Assembly (NCBI RefSeq): GCF_016679925.1
Contig: NZ_JAEQBW010000003.1
Span: 186,001 to 250,000, forward strand
DNA: 64,000 nt
Direction of reading: 5' to 3'
Source: Marivirga aurantiaca
GTDB taxonomy: Bacteria; Bacteroidota; Bacteroidia; Cytophagales; Cyclobacteriaceae
Shown here: positions 9,242 through 17,900 of the stretch, piece by piece
Numbering within the stretch: position 1 is the stretch's first letter
Layout of the letters: every line of letters begins with the position of its first letter
The notes under the pieces: model-generated
The model's input: only the letters and a program-made list of their open reading frames with translations
Database searches by the model: none
What the model was told of the DNA's origin: nothing
Position numbers and translations under genes: made by a program

Positions 9242-9280
9242 GTTCATCAGGTATTTACCTGGTGAACATATTTATTTTTC
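9242..9280 (+). terminator. Second hairpin between the two tube genes
   Basis: A 12-bp inverted repeat (gttcatcaggta / tacctggtgaac, 9242-9253 and 9256-9267) with one G-U pair is followed by the U-rich tract atatttattttt. It sits 41 nt after the first hairpin and 32 nt before the TTG start of the second tube gene, and may terminate, attenuate or protect mRNA ends. Confidence 0.7.
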
Positions 9281-9299
9281 ACTCAAACCATTTTTATAA

Positions 9300-9797
9300 T
9301 TGGCACCAAGTAGTTCAAACAGAGGTCAGTCAGGTACTGAGCCGTATTACCCAATGGTGGGCTTTTATTTTTCGGTGCATATTGATGGTATTGATAATAG
9401 TATCGACTCAAAATTCAAAGAAGTTTCCGGAGTCACTATGGAATTGGAAAGTGGTCTCTCAGTGAAAGAAGGTGGAGAAAACGAAGCAGTACACGAGTTG
9501 CCCGGACGCACCAAGTATTCGGATCTTGTATTAAAGCGCGGTTTGCTAAAGCCCAACACAGAATTGACAGATTGGTGTATGAGCTTTTTTAAAAATGACT
9601 TTGCAGTACCATTAAAGAAAAAAGACATCTCTGTAAAATTATTGAATGATAGGGGGGAGCCTATGTTTACCTGGTTATTTAAAAGTGCTCAACCTTTAAA
9701 AATGGAGATTAGTGGATTTAACTCCACGGGCTCGGGAGATGCAGGTATTGTGGTGGAAACCATTACTTTAAAATATGAAACTTTTACAATTTTATAA
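9300..9797 (+). CDS. Inner tube protein 2 (gp19/Pvc5-like)
   Basis: This second gp19-type tube protein (165 residues) starts at TTG; the next in-frame starts would remove the conserved N-terminal strand. The family run is clear: PMVGFYFSVHIDG, FKEVSGVTMELE, the basic segment LPGRTKYSDLVLKRGLL, and the C-terminal strand VVETITLKYETFTIL. In PVC-type systems a second tube paralog forms the layer joining tube and baseplate. Its place after the hairpins and directly before baseplate genes fits that. Overexpression relative to tube 1 is unlikely given the intervening terminators. Confidence 0.9.
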   Translation: MAPSSSNRGQSGTEPYYPMVGFYFSVHIDGIDNSIDSKFKEVSGVTMELESGLSVKEGGENEAVHELPGRTKYSDLVLKRGLLKPNTELTDWCMSFFKNDFAVPLKKKDISVKLLNDRGEPMFTWLFKSAQPLKMEISGFNSTGSGDAGIVVETITLKYETFTIL

Positions 9798-9806
9798 ACT
9801 CAGATT

Positions 9807-9980
9807 ATGCCTTTAAAAGTTAATGAGCTTGTCATTCAAGCCCGGTTCGACAATGAGGAAGCAGCATCCAATGCGCCCAATATTGCAGGATCAATTGATA
9901 TGGAATTGTATCGGGAGGAAATCCTGAAAGAGTGCATGGAGAGAGTGGAAGAATATTTGAAGAAAAAAGAAACAAGATAA
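9807..9980 (+). CDS. Small DUF5908-like CIS protein
   Basis: ATG at 9807 opens a 57-codon frame ending in TAA at 9980. The product begins MPLKVNELVIQARFDN, has a short polar middle and ends in a Glu/Lys-rich helix. The start pattern (MP-x-x-x-x-E-L-V-I) resembles the DUF5908 family of small proteins found in Bacteroidota CIS loci, in the position of pvc6. It fits exactly between the second tube gene (9 nt) and the LysM gene (4 nt). The family match is from memory of the motif, so function is unassigned. Confidence 0.65.
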   Translation: MPLKVNELVIQARFDNEEAASNAPNIAGSIDMELYREEILKECMERVEEYLKKKETR

Positions 9981-9984
9981 AAGT

Positions 9985-10674
9985 ATGGCTTCCAACGGGA
10001 AAAGAATAAAGATGGTGATCGAAGCCTATGAGAAACCTGATTTTACCAGTAAGGTGGGGGAGTTTTCTTTGCAAATGAACCCTGAGAAATACGACATCGA
10101 TGTTCCCAAGCAAAATTCGGTTAAAACCAAAGTACTCAGTAATGGAGAAGTGGCACCTGGCAACGATCCTGAGGGACTTGAAAAGCTTGTACTTGAATTT
10201 TACCTTGATGCTACAGGACTGGTTCCCGGTTGCGAGGATGTGCATGAGAGCGTAGGGGAGTTAAGGAAGCTGGGCCTTGATGTGAATGGAAATATCCATC
10301 GCAAAAACTACCTGAAAGTAAGATGGGATTCAGTACTGGTTTTTCCATGTGTAATGAAATCCCTTAAAGTAGACTACCTTCTATTTAAGCCTGACGGACA
10401 ACCTGTCCGTGCTAAATTAGTGGCAGAATTCGAGCAGTTCATTGATGCCGAAACCCAGGCAAAAATCAATAATACCAGTTCTCCGGACCTGACCCACGTG
10501 CGCACTGTGGTGGCTGGGGACAACCTTCCATTATTGTGCTACCGGATATATGGTGACTGCAAATATTATATTCAAGTGGCCGAGTATAATAATATCATCA
10601 ATTTAGGTCATTTAACACCAGGTCAAAAAATCATTTTTCCCCCGTTAGGTTATGGCAACATCACCACTAAATAG
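9985..10674 (+). CDS. CIS tube/baseplate protein with C-terminal LysM (Pvc7-like)
   Basis: This 229-residue protein fits the Pvc7/Afp7 'CIS tube' family. The N-terminal part (KMVIEAYEKPDF, then FSLQMNPEKYDI) is typical. The C-terminal 50 residues form a LysM module (TVVAGDNLPLLCYRIYGDC to LTPGQKIIFPPL, about 172-225), like the T4 gp53-type LysM seen in contractile baseplates. It links the tube base to the spike complex. The last 23 nt overlap the spike gene, suggesting coupled translation. Confidence 0.88.
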   Translation: MASNGKRIKMVIEAYEKPDFTSKVGEFSLQMNPEKYDIDVPKQNSVKTKVLSNGEVAPGNDPEGLEKLVLEFYLDATGLVPGCEDVHESVGELRKLGLDVNGNIHRKNYLKVRWDSVLVFPCVMKSLKVDYLLFKPDGQPVRAKLVAEFEQFIDAETQAKINNTSSPDLTHVRTVVAGDNLPLLCYRIYGDCKYYIQVAEYNNIINLGHLTPGQKIIFPPLGYGNITTK

Positions 10675-12451
10675 TCAAATAGATCTCCCTACTTTTAAAG
10701 TGCTTGTCGAGGGACAAGCCATAAAGGACTATTATGAGGTTCAAAGCATTCAGGTAGAGAAAGGAATTAATCGTGTCAATACTGCGGAGGTTGTTATCAT
10801 AGATGGAAATCCTGCAGATCAGAATTTTGAAATTAGCGAATCAGAGGATTTTGTGCCCGGCAGTAAGGTGCAAATTGATTTGGGCTATCATTCCACCGAA
10901 TCTATGGCTTTTAAAGGCATTATTATGTCCCAAAGCATCAAAGTCAGGAGTTCTGCCAATGGTGTTCGTTCAATGCTTACCATTAAATGCTCTGATGAGG
11001 CGGTAAAATTGACGGTGGGCAGAAAAAGTCGCAATTTTAAAGATAAGAAAGACAGTGAAGTCATCACTTCTATTATAGGGGAAACAGCAGGTATTGACAA
11101 AACTGTTGCTGCTACCACTTTTACTCATAAAAAAATTATTCAATACGATTGCACAGACTGGGATTTCATACTTTCCCGTGCCGAGATCAACGGCTTTGTG
11201 GTTATTTGCCAGGACGGGAAATTAAATATTGCTGCACCTGAAGTGTCAGGGCAGGCTGCGTTGGGATTAACCTACGGTGTGGATATTATCGATTTCCAGG
11301 CGGAACTGGAATCCAGCTCACAACTAACTGCAGTGGAATGCAATTCATGGGACAGCGCAGAGCAAAAACTTCAAAGCGGGCAGTCTGTGGAACCAACAGT
11401 AAATGAACAAAGTAACATCACAGGAAAAACATTGGCATCTGTTATTGGCCTCAGCACTTTCAAAATGGGCACCTCAGTTCCGGAAGACGCCTCCGTGCTA
11501 AAGGAATGGGCCAATGCCAAACTTCAAAAATCAAGATTGGCAAAAATTAAAGGATATGTAAGTATCCCGGGCAGTACATTGGCAGAATTAGGAACACTAT
11601 TGGAATTGAATGGATTTGGTGCCCGCTTTAACGGAGATGCTTATATTTCCAGTGTATCCCATACAGTTGAACGAGGTGTGTGGACTACAAATATTGGCTT
11701 TGGGCTTGATGAAAGATGGTTCTCCGAAATCCACCGAATAGAATCTCCTGCAGCTTCCGGTTTGCTTCCGGGCATCCAGGGGCTTCAGATTGGGATTGTT
11801 AAGCAAATTGATGAGGATCCTGATGGGGAATACAGAGTGTTGGTGGATGTACCGGTGATTGAGGAATCAGGTACGGGTATATGGGCCAGGTTATCGAACT
11901 TTTATGCATCCAATGGAATCGGTAACTATTTTTACCCTGAAGTGGGAGATGAAGTGGTACTGGGATTCCTTAATGAGGATCCGCGGTTTCCGGTAATTTT
12001 AGGTTCAGTATATGGCAAAAAACTAAAACCAGCTTATACACCTGATAGCGAGAATAAAACTAAGGGAATGGTGACCAAAAGTAAAATGAAGCTAATTTTT
12101 GATGAAGATAAGAAAGTAATCACCATAGAGACTCCGGGAGGAAACAAGGTGACTTTGAGCGATGATGCCAAGTCGATAAAAATGGAGGATCAAAATAGCA
12201 ACAAAATTGAAATGTCTGACAGCGGGATTCTTTTGGATAGCCCGAAAGATATCAAACTTAAGGCATCAGGTAATTTTACAGTAGAAGCCACTTCCGGTGT
12301 TACGGTTAAATCTACCGGTGATGCATCGCTGACAGGCAATAACGTAAATCTGAAAGCTAATATAGCCTTAACGGCAGAAGGAGCGGCATCAGCGGCTCTT
12401 AAGGCTTCTGGTCAGGTGGAAGTAAAAGGAGCTATGGTGATGATCAACTAG
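10652..12451 (+). CDS. VgrG/gp5-gp27-like spike protein (Pvc8-like)
   Basis: This 599-residue trimeric spike protein has a gp27-like N-terminal portion (1-370) that docks to the tube base, then a gp5-type OB-fold at about 375-465 (GIVKQIDEDPDGEYRVLVDV ... YFYPEVGDEVVLGFLNEDPR ... VILGSVYG). A beta-helix stalk follows with repeated short strands (IKMEDQNSNKIEM, ILLDSPKDIKLKA). The C-terminus ends soon after the stalk (KGAMVMIN), so no effector domain is fused. It carries the PAAR tip encoded next. Confidence 0.92.
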   Translation: MATSPLNSQIDLPTFKVLVEGQAIKDYYEVQSIQVEKGINRVNTAEVVIIDGNPADQNFEISESEDFVPGSKVQIDLGYHSTESMAFKGIIMSQSIKVRSSANGVRSMLTIKCSDEAVKLTVGRKSRNFKDKKDSEVITSIIGETAGIDKTVAATTFTHKKIIQYDCTDWDFILSRAEINGFVVICQDGKLNIAAPEVSGQAALGLTYGVDIIDFQAELESSSQLTAVECNSWDSAEQKLQSGQSVEPTVNEQSNITGKTLASVIGLSTFKMGTSVPEDASVLKEWANAKLQKSRLAKIKGYVSIPGSTLAELGTLLELNGFGARFNGDAYISSVSHTVERGVWTTNIGFGLDERWFSEIHRIESPAASGLLPGIQGLQIGIVKQIDEDPDGEYRVLVDVPVIEESGTGIWARLSNFYASNGIGNYFYPEVGDEVVLGFLNEDPRFPVILGSVYGKKLKPAYTPDSENKTKGMVTKSKMKLIFDEDKKVITIETPGGNKVTLSDDAKSIKMEDQNSNKIEMSDSGILLDSPKDIKLKASGNFTVEATSGVTVKSTGDASLTGNNVNLKANIALTAEGAASAALKASGQVEVKGAMVMIN

Positions 12452-12587
12452 TAAAAAGCAGGAGACGATTACAATAGTAATATCTTAGTAATGATAAAAT
12501 CAAGTATGAAATATAAACTTCTAAATTGTTTTTTAATGGATCCGATTTCATGGTACTTCGGTCTTCAGACTTCAAATAACTAATAAT

Positions 12588-12887
12588 ATGCCACTAGCAG
12601 CAAGATTGACAGATATGCACCAGTGTCCCATGCAAACACCGGGAGTGCCACCAATACCACATGTGGGAGGGCCCGTAGTGGGGCCGGGAGCGCCAACAGT
12701 TTTGATAGGAAAAATGCCTGCAGCCGTAATGGGAGATAGTTGTGTTTGTGTAGGCCCTCCGGATACCATCGTAAAAGGTTCGGCAACAGTAATGATAGGA
12801 GGCAAACCTGCAGCAAGAATGGGTGATACCACAGCTCATGGAGGCCAAATAGTACTTGGATGCCCTACAGTAATGATAGGAGGATAA
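12588..12887 (+). CDS. PAAR-domain spike tip protein (Pvc10-like)
   Basis: This 99-residue protein is almost entirely PAAR domain. Pro-Ala-Ala-Arg-type repeats are visible (KMPAAVMGDS, GKPAARMGDTTAHGG) with the His and Cys positions that bind a metal ion at the cone apex (DMHQCP near the start, then C-V-C). It forms the sharp tip on the VgrG-like trimer. No extra toxin domain is attached. It lies 136 nt after the spike gene, a gap without a supported gene. Confidence 0.93.
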   Translation: MPLAARLTDMHQCPMQTPGVPPIPHVGGPVVGPGAPTVLIGKMPAAVMGDSCVCVGPPDTIVKGSATVMIGGKPAARMGDTTAHGGQIVLGCPTVMIGG

Positions 12888-12891
12888 TCAT

Positions 12892-13311
12892 ATGGAAGAA
12901 GAAAACTCATTTTTAGGTCGCGGTTGGGCATTTCCCCCGGCATTTGATGCCAAATCAAAAAAAAGTGTCATGGCTGAGGAGGAGGAAGATATTCGGCAGA
13001 GTCTTTTTATCATTATTTCAACTACACCAGGGGAAAGGATCATGAACCCAAAATTCGGATGCGATCTTATCTCATCTGTATTTGACAATATAGATAGCTT
13101 GGCAGTAAACAGGATGAAAGACCTGATAAGGACAGCCATCTTAAATTATGAGCCAAGGATAACGCTTCATGAAGTAATAATTGACACCAGTCAGTCTTTT
13201 GAGGGAGTGGTTCATATTACCATGGAGTATACTATCAGAAAAATTAATGTAAGGACCAATATTGTTTACCCCTTCTATTTGAAAGAAGGTACCAACGTAA
13301 CTGGCATGTAG
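12892..13311 (+). CDS. gp25-like baseplate wedge protein (Pvc9-like)
   Basis: This 139-residue protein belongs to the gp25/GPW lysozyme-like wedge family. Visible signatures are GRGWAFPPAF at the N-terminus, the EDIRQSLFIIISTTPGERIM segment with the conserved R-x-x-P-x-x-G-C-like turn NPKFGCDLISSVFDN, and a C-terminal beta part. gp25 initiates sheath polymerisation on the baseplate. It starts 4 nt after the PAAR gene and ends 4 nt before the large baseplate gene. Confidence 0.93.
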   Translation: MEEENSFLGRGWAFPPAFDAKSKKSVMAEEEEDIRQSLFIIISTTPGERIMNPKFGCDLISSVFDNIDSLAVNRMKDLIRTAILNYEPRITLHEVIIDTSQSFEGVVHITMEYTIRKINVRTNIVYPFYLKEGTNVTGM

Positions 13312-13315
13312 TGGA

Positions 13316-16300
13316 ATGAAAAGTGGGGCAACGAAAAAAATATTGAAAAGAACACAAGGGTCTTCACAGTCGGACAGAACTAATACTATTCTGCATCAGG
13401 ACTATGTGAAAATAGATGAACGAGGACTTGCGGAATACCTCGCATTTCTCTATAAGTATTCTGAGTCAATAAAATTTTATAATTTAAAAAATAAGCCTGC
13501 TGGCAACTGGCAACAATTTACCGGAAGTGACATCAGTGTGTTATTGTCCCGAATTGCAATTATTGATCCTGAAAAACTGGATATGAGGTTTAAGGACCTG
13601 CTCTTCGAGTTTGAGAATGAAATTGATGAAAGTAAACTCATTAATCTTTTCCATCAGTTGTACCATGAGGTTTTTAATCTTATCCAACTCTTTGATGAAT
13701 GGTATAACATTGCATTTGAATATTCCTCCGGAAAGGAGAATGAATTGGGTGCAATGGTTCAAAATGCCATTGAATACAGGCTGAGCAAGAAATATAAACG
13801 ACTTGAGGTACTGAGGGCAGCCTACAATGAATTGGGACTGGTGTCTGAACTCAACTCATCCGCCAGGCTGGATAAAATTTGGGAAGCGGATGAATCTCCT
13901 GAAGAAGCTTATGAGATGGTGGGGGAAACCATCAGGGAGAAAATCAGCCATAGTGTAAAGCAATTGACATTTCTTTTTAAGGATTTCCTAAGAGGCGTTA
14001 CCTCCGTTGTAAATGCAGCACCCCAACTTCTCCTGAAGTCACTTAAGAGCGGAATTCATGCCCCTCAGAATGCGTTGCTTATCACATTTGTGAAGCTTTT
14101 TGAACATGTAAAGGGAGACCTGAACCAGATTACGCGTAAACACCTCGACTACTATTACTATCATAAGTTACAACAGAAATTTCATGACGCTATCCCTGAT
14201 AGAGTACATCTCCATTTTTTGTTGGCAGACCATGTCAGTAAACATGTGATAGAAAGGAATACTTTATTTGTGGCCGGTGTGGATGAAGATGGTTATGAAT
14301 ATCTCTACAGCGCTGATCATGAACTTATTCTAAATAAAGCATCTGTAACAGATATTAAAGTGCTGTATTTATCGAAAAATCCTATGATAGCAGAAGGAGA
14401 TAAATACCAACTTACTTCCAATATATACCACAAAGAAGTAGGTATAACAACCGGTAATGTTAATAATTCCCCCTTATCATTCGCAACCTTTGGGGAAGAG
14501 CAATATGCATTGGGAGAGGGCAAGAGAAGCATGCAGATGTCCGAAATAGGATTTGCCATTTCTTCTCCGGTATTGTTGCTCAAGGAAGGTAACAGAAAAG
14601 TGAGGATGGATCTGAGGTTCAACTTAAAATCAATGTCTTCACTGGTTTCTTTTCTTGAAGATTTTTCTATTGAGGAGAAACTAAGTGCTGATGGGGCTTT
14701 TCATAAAGTATTCTCCAACTCATTTAATGTTCACCTCTCATCCTCTGATGGTTGGCACCCTATTGAAAATTATAAAATTGCACCAAAGAAGGCCTGGACG
14801 GATGGGATTCTCAGTATCTTTTTTGAACTGGATTTGGCAGCACCTGCTATTTTGCCTCTGAATGAAGAACATGAGGACTATGAAAAATTTGGTTCCGGAT
14901 GGCCTTTTATGAAAATCACCCTTAGTACGGACAAAGCTATGTATGCTTATTCTTATATGAGGGATTTGATCATAGAAGAATGCACAATCAATGTGGAGGT
15001 TGATCAGATTAAAGGACTACAGGTTTTTAACAACCTCGGGAAACTTGATGTAAGCAGCCCGTTTTATCCTTTTGGTACCATACCTAATCAGGGATCTTAT
15101 TTGCTTATAGGGTATGATGAACTCTTCAAAAAGGAAATAAATGATATCACTCTGGACCTGGAGTGGCAAAACCTGCCCAGGAATGAAAATGGATTCAAGG
15201 AATATTATAGAAAATACAATAAAAATATTGACAATGACTCCTTTAAAATTTCTTTGAGAGCTTTGTCAGGGCATCAGTTTTTGCCTCGATCTGAGGGAAA
15301 ACTCCAGACGTTCAATTTGTTTGGCACCAGGAAAACCGGAAAAGGAGAAGCTTCTTTAAATCTTCTGGACAGGCATAGCAGGCTGGACCAAGTAGATATT
15401 GATGCATTACAAATCAAATCGGATTACAAAATGGATGTATTGCCGGAATTTGACAATACTACCAGGTCCGGCTATCTGAAATTAGAGTTAGTGGAGCCCG
15501 GGTTAGGATTTGGCCATGAGATGTATCCTACTTTATTTGCCAATGAAGTAATTGAAAAGGCTAAGCCGTCCAACAAGAAAGCACTGGATTTGCCTAACCC
15601 TCCTTTTGCACCTCAACTAAGTGGTATGCAAATGGGTTATAAGGCATCATCAACAATATTATTTGATAAAACAGCTACAAGAAGGAGTAATCCGGAAGCC
15701 GATGAAAAGTTTTATCATTTGCACCCTTTTGGAACCAGGACAATTTTTAAAAACAGTATTCCCTATGATCATTCCCTGTTACCACAATTTGAGAGTAATG
15801 GCTATCTTTTTATTGGTCTAAGTGAACTCAAACCACCCACGCTACTTACATTATATTTCCAGTTGGAGCAACGGATGGGGAATAACTTTGATGTAGAAAT
15901 CCCGACTGTACAATGGCAGTATTTATCCAACAATCAATGGATGGATTTTAACAAAAGTGAAGTGATTTTTGATAGTACTAATAATTTTACTGTTTCAGGT
16001 ATTGTCAAACTTTCCATACCTGAAGGTATTACTATTGGCAATAGTATCCTTCCTGAAGATAAGTACTGGATTTCCGCAAAGGTGGCAGGGGATGTAGGCT
16101 TGTTGTCACGAACGAAATCTATCCATACACAGGCGCTGTCGGCATCCTGGGTGCCCCACAGGCCCGGTAGTCAGTGGAGCCGGAATATTTTACCGGGCAC
16201 CATTCAGAGGTTTGTTCATCCTAGATCAGAAATAGCAGGTATCTTTCAGCCAACCGCATCATTTTCAGGTATCCCACAGGAAAATTCCGACAGGTTTTAC

Positions 16301-17098
16301 GCCAGGGTCAGCGAACGATTAAGGCATAAGAACAGGGCTGTTACCCCTTGGGACTATGAACATCTCATCATGGAGAAGTACCCCTTCATTGACAGAGTGA
16401 AATGTATTACGCCCATGGATGGTGGAGGAAGAGTAAAAGGCGGTGATTTTATTGTTGTGGTAGTGCCTTCCATTGAACGTCAGAATGATTTTTACCTGCC
16501 TAAAATTGACTACAATACTTTAGGTGATATTCAAAAGCATGTCACCTCAATAAGTTCTCCTTTTGTGAATATCAGAGTGGTAAACCCGGTATATGAGCAA
16601 GTAAAAGTGAATTGTAAAGTCAGGTTTATTGATAATAACAAAAAAGGAGAGTATATTCAGAAGTTGCACGAAGACTTGAGAAAACTCATCTGCCCATGGT
16701 TTTACTCCTCCTCTGCCCGAATGAATTTTGGAGGGTATATCAAGCATGAAGAGGTACTTACTTTCTTGGAATCATTGGATTATATCACCTTTATTACAAA
16801 GCTGTCAGTAGTGATAGTACATTATAATAATGAGGAATACTCTCTTTCTGATTCCATGGACGAAGGTAAAATATTGCAGGCAAGTACACCATGGAGTATT
16901 TTAGCACCTATGGAACAACATGCTATTGAGATTATAGAAAAAACAATACATGAAAGCCCGGAAAGGGCAGCCATAGAAAGAATGCGTTTGGGAGGTGATT
17001 TTGTAGTCACTGAAGAATCTCAGATGGAATTGGAAGATTTTCCTCCCTATAAAAAAGGTGAGGATAAAGATTACTTTGTTGTTGAAATTGACATATGA
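13316..17098 (+). CDS. Large baseplate wedge protein, gp6/J-like (Pvc11-like)
   Basis: The 1260-residue product matches the Pvc11/Afp11 baseplate component. Its C-terminal third carries the baseplate-J/gp6 pattern: FYARVSERLRHKNRAVTPWD followed by YEHLIMEKYPFIDRVKCI (about 992-1030), then a beta-rich segment with IRVVNPVYEQVKVNCKVRF. The long N-terminal part (1-950) is helical at first, then beta-rich, and probably forms the wedge core and outer ring contacts. The length is usual for this family in Bacteroidota systems. It is 4 nt after the gp25 gene. Confidence 0.88.
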   Translation: MKSGATKKILKRTQGSSQSDRTNTILHQDYVKIDERGLAEYLAFLYKYSESIKFYNLKNKPAGNWQQFTGSDISVLLSRIAIIDPEKLDMRFKDLLFEFENEIDESKLINLFHQLYHEVFNLIQLFDEWYNIAFEYSSGKENELGAMVQNAIEYRLSKKYKRLEVLRAAYNELGLVSELNSSARLDKIWEADESPEEAYEMVGETIREKISHSVKQLTFLFKDFLRGVTSVVNAAPQLLLKSLKSGIHAPQNALLITFVKLFEHVKGDLNQITRKHLDYYYYHKLQQKFHDAIPDRVHLHFLLADHVSKHVIERNTLFVAGVDEDGYEYLYSADHELILNKASVTDIKVLYLSKNPMIAEGDKYQLTSNIYHKEVGITTGNVNNSPLSFATFGEEQYALGEGKRSMQMSEIGFAISSPVLLLKEGNRKVRMDLRFNLKSMSSLVSFLEDFSIEEKLSADGAFHKVFSNSFNVHLSSSDGWHPIENYKIAPKKAWTDGILSIFFELDLAAPAILPLNEEHEDYEKFGSGWPFMKITLSTDKAMYAYSYMRDLIIEECTINVEVDQIKGLQVFNNLGKLDVSSPFYPFGTIPNQGSYLLIGYDELFKKEINDITLDLEWQNLPRNENGFKEYYRKYNKNIDNDSFKISLRALSGHQFLPRSEGKLQTFNLFGTRKTGKGEASLNLLDRHSRLDQVDIDALQIKSDYKMDVLPEFDNTTRSGYLKLELVEPGLGFGHEMYPTLFANEVIEKAKPSNKKALDLPNPPFAPQLSGMQMGYKASSTILFDKTATRRSNPEADEKFYHLHPFGTRTIFKNSIPYDHSLLPQFESNGYLFIGLSELKPPTLLTLYFQLEQRMGNNFDVEIPTVQWQYLSNNQWMDFNKSEVIFDSTNNFTVSGIVKLSIPEGITIGNSILPEDKYWISAKVAGDVGLLSRTKSIHTQALSASWVPHRPGSQWSRNILPGTIQRFVHPRSEIAGIFQPTASFSGIPQENSDRFYARVSERLRHKNRAVTPWDYEHLIMEKYPFIDRVKCITPMDGGGRVKGGDFIVVVVPSIERQNDFYLPKIDYNTLGDIQKHVTSISSPFVNIRVVNPVYEQVKVNCKVRFIDNNKKGEYIQKLHEDLRKLICPWFYSSSARMNFGGYIKHEEVLTFLESLDYITFITKLSVVIVHYNNEEYSLSDSMDEGKILQASTPWSILAPMEQHAIEIIEKTIHESPERAAIERMRLGGDFVVTEESQMELEDFPPYKKGEDKDYFVVEIDI

Positions 17099-17112
17099 TA
17101 AATTGACTATTT

Positions 17113-17865
17113 ATGCCGATATATAACCGTACCACCTTAAAAAATTTCTTCAAAAATGGAAAGAACCCAACAGAGGTTCATTTTTCGGATCTGATAGATT
17201 CTTCCATCAATAAAATTGATGATGGTTTTGCCAAGAGCATTGATGAAGGCCTGCAGTTGTCTCCTTTGGGGAGCTCCAACCGCTTGATGAGTTTCTATGA
17301 AAATATAGGAGATAAAAAGCCGGATTGGCAATTTGTTATCAATCCGAAAGAAGAAGTGAAGGGATTAAGTGTCACAGAGGGTGAAGATAAGCATAGGTTG
17401 TTTTTTAGAAAAAACGGGAATATTGGTGTGGGCACCTTATTTCCCAGGACCCGACTGGATGTGAAGGGAACAAGCCGTTCTCAGGCAAGGGTAGGTGCCT
17501 ATTCTGGGGGAGGAGTTCCTGCTGACGGACAATGGCATCCCATTATTGAAAACCTTACAGGCTGTCATGCTTTTGAAATTGTGGCAAAAGCCGCTGCCGG
17601 AAAAGGGAGAGGTAAATATGCTATGGCCCATGCCATGGCTATTAGTGCTTACGGAAGCTCTTCCAGTAAAGTAAAAGTTACTCAATCCTGGTATGGGAAT
17701 TATTGGAACAGGATAAAGTTTAGATGGAGGGGAGAGCCATCTAATTATAGACTCGAAATGAAAACGCGAAGCCATTATGGAATGAGCAATGTGAAGGATA
17801 AACCTTATTATATTCAATTTCATGCCTGCAGTTTGTGGGATGACCAGCTTTTTAACAGGAAATGA
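17113..17865 (+). CDS. Short fibre-like protein, candidate receptor-binding protein
   Basis: The 250-residue product starts with a short helical baseplate-docking-like part (YNRTTLKNFFKNGKNPTEVH). A NIGVGTLFPRTRLDVKG segment (about 104-120) follows, the motif that recurs in Bacteroidota tail fibres and adhesins before a beta domain. The last 125 residues are rich in Gly, Ser, Tyr and Trp and look like a globular beta domain. It sits between the two large baseplate genes, 14 nt after the first. A host- or surface-binding role is inferred from motif and position; no enzymatic motif was seen. Confidence 0.6.
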   Translation: MPIYNRTTLKNFFKNGKNPTEVHFSDLIDSSINKIDDGFAKSIDEGLQLSPLGSSNRLMSFYENIGDKKPDWQFVINPKEEVKGLSVTEGEDKHRLFFRKNGNIGVGTLFPRTRLDVKGTSRSQARVGAYSGGGVPADGQWHPIIENLTGCHAFEIVAKAAAGKGRGKYAMAHAMAISAYGSSSSKVKVTQSWYGNYWNRIKFRWRGEPSNYRLEMKTRSHYGMSNVKDKPYYIQFHACSLWDDQLFNRK

Positions 17866-17900
17866 ATCTCATCTTTTTAAAATATCATTAATTTCTATTC

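Noticed and set aside
9262-9465. Open frame overlapping the second tube gene
   Set aside because: It runs through a hairpin and is a frame-shifted reading of the tube gene, which has strong family motifs.
12452-12587. A 30-codon open frame between the spike and PAAR genes
   Set aside because: No family resemblance, unusual composition and no need for a gene there; only short hairpin-like repeats were seen.
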